DNA of 44,595 bases from Carideicomes alvinocaridis (GTDB taxonomy: Bacteria > Pseudomonadota > Alphaproteobacteria > Rhodobacterales > Rhodobacteraceae): contig SRJI02000041.1 in the NCBI GenBank assembly GCA_005473895.2, positions 1 through 44,595 of the forward strand. Reading direction: 5' to 3'. The notes beneath the pieces were generated by a model that saw only the letters and a list, made by a program, of their open reading frames with translations, did no database searches and was not told the origin of the DNA. Both the position numbers and the translations under genes were made by a program. This document shows, piece by piece, positions 41,694-44,595 of the stretch (position 1 is the stretch's first letter; the number at the start of each line of letters is the position of its first letter).

Positions 41694-42992
41694 TCAGGCG
41701 GCGCGCTTGACATCGCGGCCGCCGATATAGGTGGCGGCGATGGCGCGGTCGTCGCCCATCATGATGGTGGCAAAGACCTGTTCCCACAGCGTCTCGGCCC
41801 GGGCGGCGCGTTGTGCGATGGCGGGGGTGGAGGCCAGGTCGAGCACCACCAGGTCGGCCTCTCGTCCGGCCACGGCATTGCCGATGCGGTCCTCCATGTG
41901 CAGCGCCCGCGCCGATCCGCAGGTCGCCAGCCACAGGAGCTGTGCCGCGTGCAGTGGCGTCCCCCTTAACTGTCCGATCTCGTAGGCCGCCGCCATGGTG
42001 CGCAGCATGGAAAAGGAGGAGCCGCCGCCGGTATCCGTGGCGAGCCCCACGCGCTGCCCCTCGGCCACGAGCCCGGCCATGTCGAACAGCCCCGAGCCGA
42101 TAAAGGTGTTGGAGGTCGGGCAATGGACCAGCGCCGCGCCGACCTCCCGCAGCCGGTCGCGTTCGCGGGGCTCCAGGTGGATCGCGTGACCGTAGAGCCC
42201 GCGTTCGCCCAGCAGGCCGTGTGCCTCGTAGGTGTCGAGGTAGTCGCGCGCCTCGGGATGCAGCGATTTCACCCAGGCGATCTCGTCCACCTGTTCCGAC
42301 AGATGGGTCTGCATCAGGCAATCGGGCTGCTCGGCCCAGAGCGCGCCCATCGCCTCCAGCTGCTCCGGCGTTGAGGTGGGGGTGAAGCGCGGCGTGATCG
42401 CGTAGGAGAGCCGGTCGACACCGTGCCAGCGCTCCAGCAGGCGGCGGCTGTCGTCATGGGCCGATCGCGCCGTGTCGCGCAGCCCGTCGGGGGCGTTGCG
42501 GTCCATGCAGGTCTTGCCCGCGACCACCCGCTGCCCGCGCGTCTGCGCCTCGGCAAAGAAGGCCTCCACGCTTTCGGGGTGGATGGTGCAGAAGCTGCAC
42601 ATGGTCGTCGTGCCATGGGCCGCGGTCAGGTCGAGATAGGTGGCGGCGATCTGCGCGGCATGGGCGGGATCGCCGAAGCGCATTTCCTCGGGGAAGGTGT
42701 AGCTTTCCAGCCAGTCGATCAGCCGCTTGCCCCAGCTCGCGATGATGGCGGTCTGGGGATAATGGACATGCGGATCAATGAAGCCCGCCATCACCAGCCG
42801 GTCGTTGAAATCGTGGCGCTCGGCCTGCGGGTGACGGGCCGCGAGCGCGTCGGCCGGCCCGGCCTCGGCGATCATGCCGTCGCGGATCAGCAGCCCGCCA
42901 TCGCTGTCGATGCGCACCGCGTCCTCCGGCGGAGCGGTGAAGGGATCGCCGGTGAAGGACAGGATCTGCCCGCTGATCAGGATGTCGGGCAT
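41694..42992 (-). CDS. guaD: Guanine deaminase
   Basis: 432 residues. Amidohydrolase motifs of the GuaD type: GFIDPHVHYPQTAIIASWG (HxH), the zinc/active-site segment TTTMCSFCTIHPESVEAFF, QTHLSEQVDEI (His and Glu), LYGHAIHLEPRER (His) and GLATDTGGGSSFSMLRTMAA (Asp). It hydrolyses guanine to xanthine and ammonia in purine catabolism, in the cytoplasm. The ATG at 42990-42992 gives MPDILISGQILSFTGDPF; the frame is open far upstream but only as an antisense shadow of mgtE. Full length. Convergent with the CAP gene and divergent from mgtE. Confidence 0.93.
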   Translation of the reverse strand: MPDILISGQILSFTGDPFTAPPEDAVRIDSDGGLLIRDGMIAEAGPADALAARHPQAERHDFNDRLVMAGFIDPHVHYPQTAIIASWGKRLIDWLESYTFPEEMRFGDPAHAAQIAATYLDLTAAHGTTTMCSFCTIHPESVEAFFAEAQTRGQRVVAGKTCMDRNAPDGLRDTARSAHDDSRRLLERWHGVDRLSYAITPRFTPTSTPEQLEAMGALWAEQPDCLMQTHLSEQVDEIAWVKSLHPEARDYLDTYEAHGLLGERGLYGHAIHLEPRERDRLREVGAALVHCPTSNTFIGSGLFDMAGLVAEGQRVGLATDTGGGSSFSMLRTMAAAYEIGQLRGTPLHAAQLLWLATCGSARALHMEDRIGNAVAGREADLVVLDLASTPAIAQRAARAETLWEQVFATIMMGDDRAIAATYIGGRDVKRAA

Positions 42993-43121
42993 GGGCCCTC
43001 CGCTCGATTTTGCCGCGCGCCAGAATAGGCCGCGGCACCGGGGCGGGTAAATCGCTCCTTTGGCCGGGATTTCGCGCAAGTGTTTCTTCAATTCGCGATG
43101 CCCGCAGGCTATGCGTGCGGC

Positions 43122-44513
43122 ATGATGGATGAACCGCTCGAGAATCCGGAAGAGGCGGAGGCCGAAGAGAACGCCTACGGGCTGAGCCCGAAGACCGTTT
43201 CGGCCATCCTCTACGCCGTGGAAACCGGCGACAAGGACCAGCTCGTCGAGCTGATGGAGCCGTTGCACGCGGCCGACATCGCCGACCTTCTGGAGCAGAT
43301 CAACGCCTATGACCGACGCCGGCTGATCGAACTCTACGGCCGCGAATTCGACGGCGACATCCTGTCGGAGCTCGACGAGGGCGTGCGGGAAGAGATCATC
43401 CCGCTGCTGCATCCCGAGGTGCTGGCCGACGCGGTGCGCGAGCTCGACTCGGACGACGTGGTCGACCTGATCGAGGATCTCGAAGAGCCGCAGCAGGAGG
43501 CGATCCTCGGCGCTCTGGAGGATTCCGACCGGGTCGCGGTGCAGCAATCGCTGACCTTCCCGGAATATTCCGCCGGCCGTCTCATGCAGCGCGAGGTGGT
43601 CTGGGCGCCCGAGCACTGGACCGTGGGCGAGGCGATCGACTACCTGCGCTCCACCGAGGAGCTGCCAGAGCAGTTCTACCACATCGTGCTGGTGAACCCG
43701 CTGCATCACCCGGTGGGCAACGTGACGCTGGGCAAGCTCATGGCGTCGCGGCGCGAGGTCAAGCTCGCCGACCTGACCGAGAGCGTGTTCCGCGTCATCC
43801 CGGCCACGCAATACGAGGGCGACGTGGCCTATGCGTTCAACCAGTATCACCTGATCTCCGCCCCCGTGGTGGACGAGGAGGAGCGGCTGGTCGGCGTCAT
43901 CACCATCGACGACGCCATGGCGGTGCTGGACGAGGAACACGAGGAAGACATCCTGCGCCTTGCCGGCGTGGGCGAGGGGTCGATCTCGGACGGGGTGATC
44001 GCCACGACGAAGCAGCGCGCGCCCTGGCTGGCGGTGAACCTGCTGACGGCGGTGCTGGCCTCGCTGGTGATCGCGCAGTTCGAGACGACCATCGCGCAAT
44101 TCGTGGCGCTGGCGGTGCTGATGCCGATCGTGGCCTCCATGGGGGGCAATGCCGGGACGCAGTCGCTGACCGTGGCGGTGCGCGCCATCGCCACCCGGGA
44201 CATCACCGGGTCGAACGTCTGGCGGGTGATCGGCCGGGAATGCGCCGTGGGGCTGATCAACGGGGTGATCTTCGCGGCCGTGATGGGCGTGGTGGGCGTG
44301 GTCTGGTTCGGCTCGCCGGTGCTGGGCTACGTGATCGCCACGGCCATGGTGATCAACCTCGTGGTGGCGGGGCTGGCGGGCACGGTGATCCCCATCGTGC
44401 TGGAGAAGGTGGGCGTCGACCCGGCGCTGGCCTCGGGCACCTTCGTGACCACGGTGACCGACGTGGTGGGCTTTTTCGCCTTTCTCGGGCTGGCGGCGGT
44501 GGTGCTGCTGTGA
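43122..44513 (+). CDS. mgtE: Magnesium transporter MgtE
   Basis: 463 residues from the ATG at 43122 (a second ATG follows at 43125; the exact start is uncertain because no strong ribosome site is visible). Domain order: acidic N-terminal superhelical domain (about 25-150, with LLEQINAYDRRRLIELYG), two CBS domains (about 150-275, with ISAPVVDEEERLVGVITIDD), a plug helix, then five membrane helices. The pore signature is MPIVASMGGNAGTQSLTVAV. MgtE is a magnesium channel gated by magnesium bound between the cytoplasmic domains. Its stop overlaps the next gene as GTGA. Confidence 0.92.
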   Translation: MMDEPLENPEEAEAEENAYGLSPKTVSAILYAVETGDKDQLVELMEPLHAADIADLLEQINAYDRRRLIELYGREFDGDILSELDEGVREEIIPLLHPEVLADAVRELDSDDVVDLIEDLEEPQQEAILGALEDSDRVAVQQSLTFPEYSAGRLMQREVVWAPEHWTVGEAIDYLRSTEELPEQFYHIVLVNPLHHPVGNVTLGKLMASRREVKLADLTESVFRVIPATQYEGDVAYAFNQYHLISAPVVDEEERLVGVITIDDAMAVLDEEHEEDILRLAGVGEGSISDGVIATTKQRAPWLAVNLLTAVLASLVIAQFETTIAQFVALAVLMPIVASMGGNAGTQSLTVAVRAIATRDITGSNVWRVIGRECAVGLINGVIFAAVMGVVGVVWFGSPVLGYVIATAMVINLVVAGLAGTVIPIVLEKVGVDPALASGTFVTTVTDVVGFFAFLGLAAVVLL

Positions 44514-44595
44514 GCCTCGACGAGGTCAAGGCCGAGGCGCGGCGCGCGGCCTTTGCCCGGCGCCGTGCGGCGCACGAGGCCGCGGGGCCGGGCGC
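44510..44595 (+). CDS. 5-formyltetrahydrofolate cyclo-ligase, N-terminal fragment
   Basis: Starts with a GTG sharing GTGA with the mgtE stop (44510-44513) and is cut by the window edge after 28 codons (SLDEVKAEARRAAFARRRAA). The basic N-terminal helix with ARRAAFARRRAAHEAAGPG resembles 5-formyltetrahydrofolate cyclo-ligases of Rhodobacterales. That enzyme uses ATP to turn 5-formyl-THF into methenyl-THF. The visible part is too short for the catalytic motifs, so the call is tentative. Confidence 0.5.
   Translation, partial: MSLDEVKAEARRAAFARRRAAHEAAGPG

Overview
This is a gene-dense, high-GC stretch of chromosome from an alphaproteobacterium, most likely a marine member of the Rhodobacterales (Roseobacter group). 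The assignment rests on gene content and protein style: a DUF6456 regulator tail, a Hint/RTX secreted protein, the kynU-kynA pair, pntAB, hisN beside a SinR-like XRE regulator, a DUF1127 peptide, and frequent ATGA/GTGA stop-start overlaps. No rRNA, tRNA, IS element, prophage or CRISPR array was recognised. The genus cannot be named from the window alone.

Layout. 1-241: C-terminus of a DUF6456 protein. 310-4899 (minus): a DMT permease, a Fur/Mur regulator, and a tight CPA1 antiporter-phzF-corA/zntB unit. 5032-6412 (plus): a GlcG/HbpS-like protein and a class I amidotransferase-type hydrolase. 6674-8698 (minus): an RTX plus Hint protein. 8858-11360 (minus): a kynurenine operon, kynU-GNAT-kynA, with overlapping stops and starts. 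11627-12379 (minus): an SDR dehydrogenase. 12690-15714 (plus): pntAB, flanked on both sides by AT-rich inverted repeats. 15911-16345: a PaaI-type thioesterase.

16380-25277 is the most unusual block. A LysR gene is divergent from an eight-gene unit: two PotB/PotC-like permeases, a Tat-type binding protein, a PotA-like ATPase, a class III aminotransferase, a BKACE (Kce-like) beta-keto acid cleavage enzyme, a GNAT acetyltransferase and an HDAC/acetylpolyamine amidohydrolase-type deacetylase. It reads as uptake and breakdown of an amine or acetylated amine that ends in a beta-keto acid cleavage. The substrate is unknown.

25430-26220 is a compositional break of visibly lower GC holding one orphan membrane protein. 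Then 26230-33962 holds a TetR gene divergent from livHMGF, an acyl-CoA ligase and a periplasmic binding protein. The promoter has an 18-bp palindrome between its -35 and -10 boxes. The ligase suggests that the imported substrate is a carboxylic acid activated to a CoA ester rather than a branched-chain amino acid.

34068-44595: a VOC protein, a Bax inhibitor-1 family protein with a good terminator and a leader hairpin, DUF1127 and LysR (divergent), a quinone oxidoreductase and XRE (divergent), hisN, two purine-deaminase-type amidohydrolases (8-oxoguanine deaminase-like and guanine deaminase) around a CAP-domain protein, mgtE, and the first codons of a probable 5-formyltetrahydrofolate cyclo-ligase. 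All calls come from reading the sequence by eye; no database search was run.
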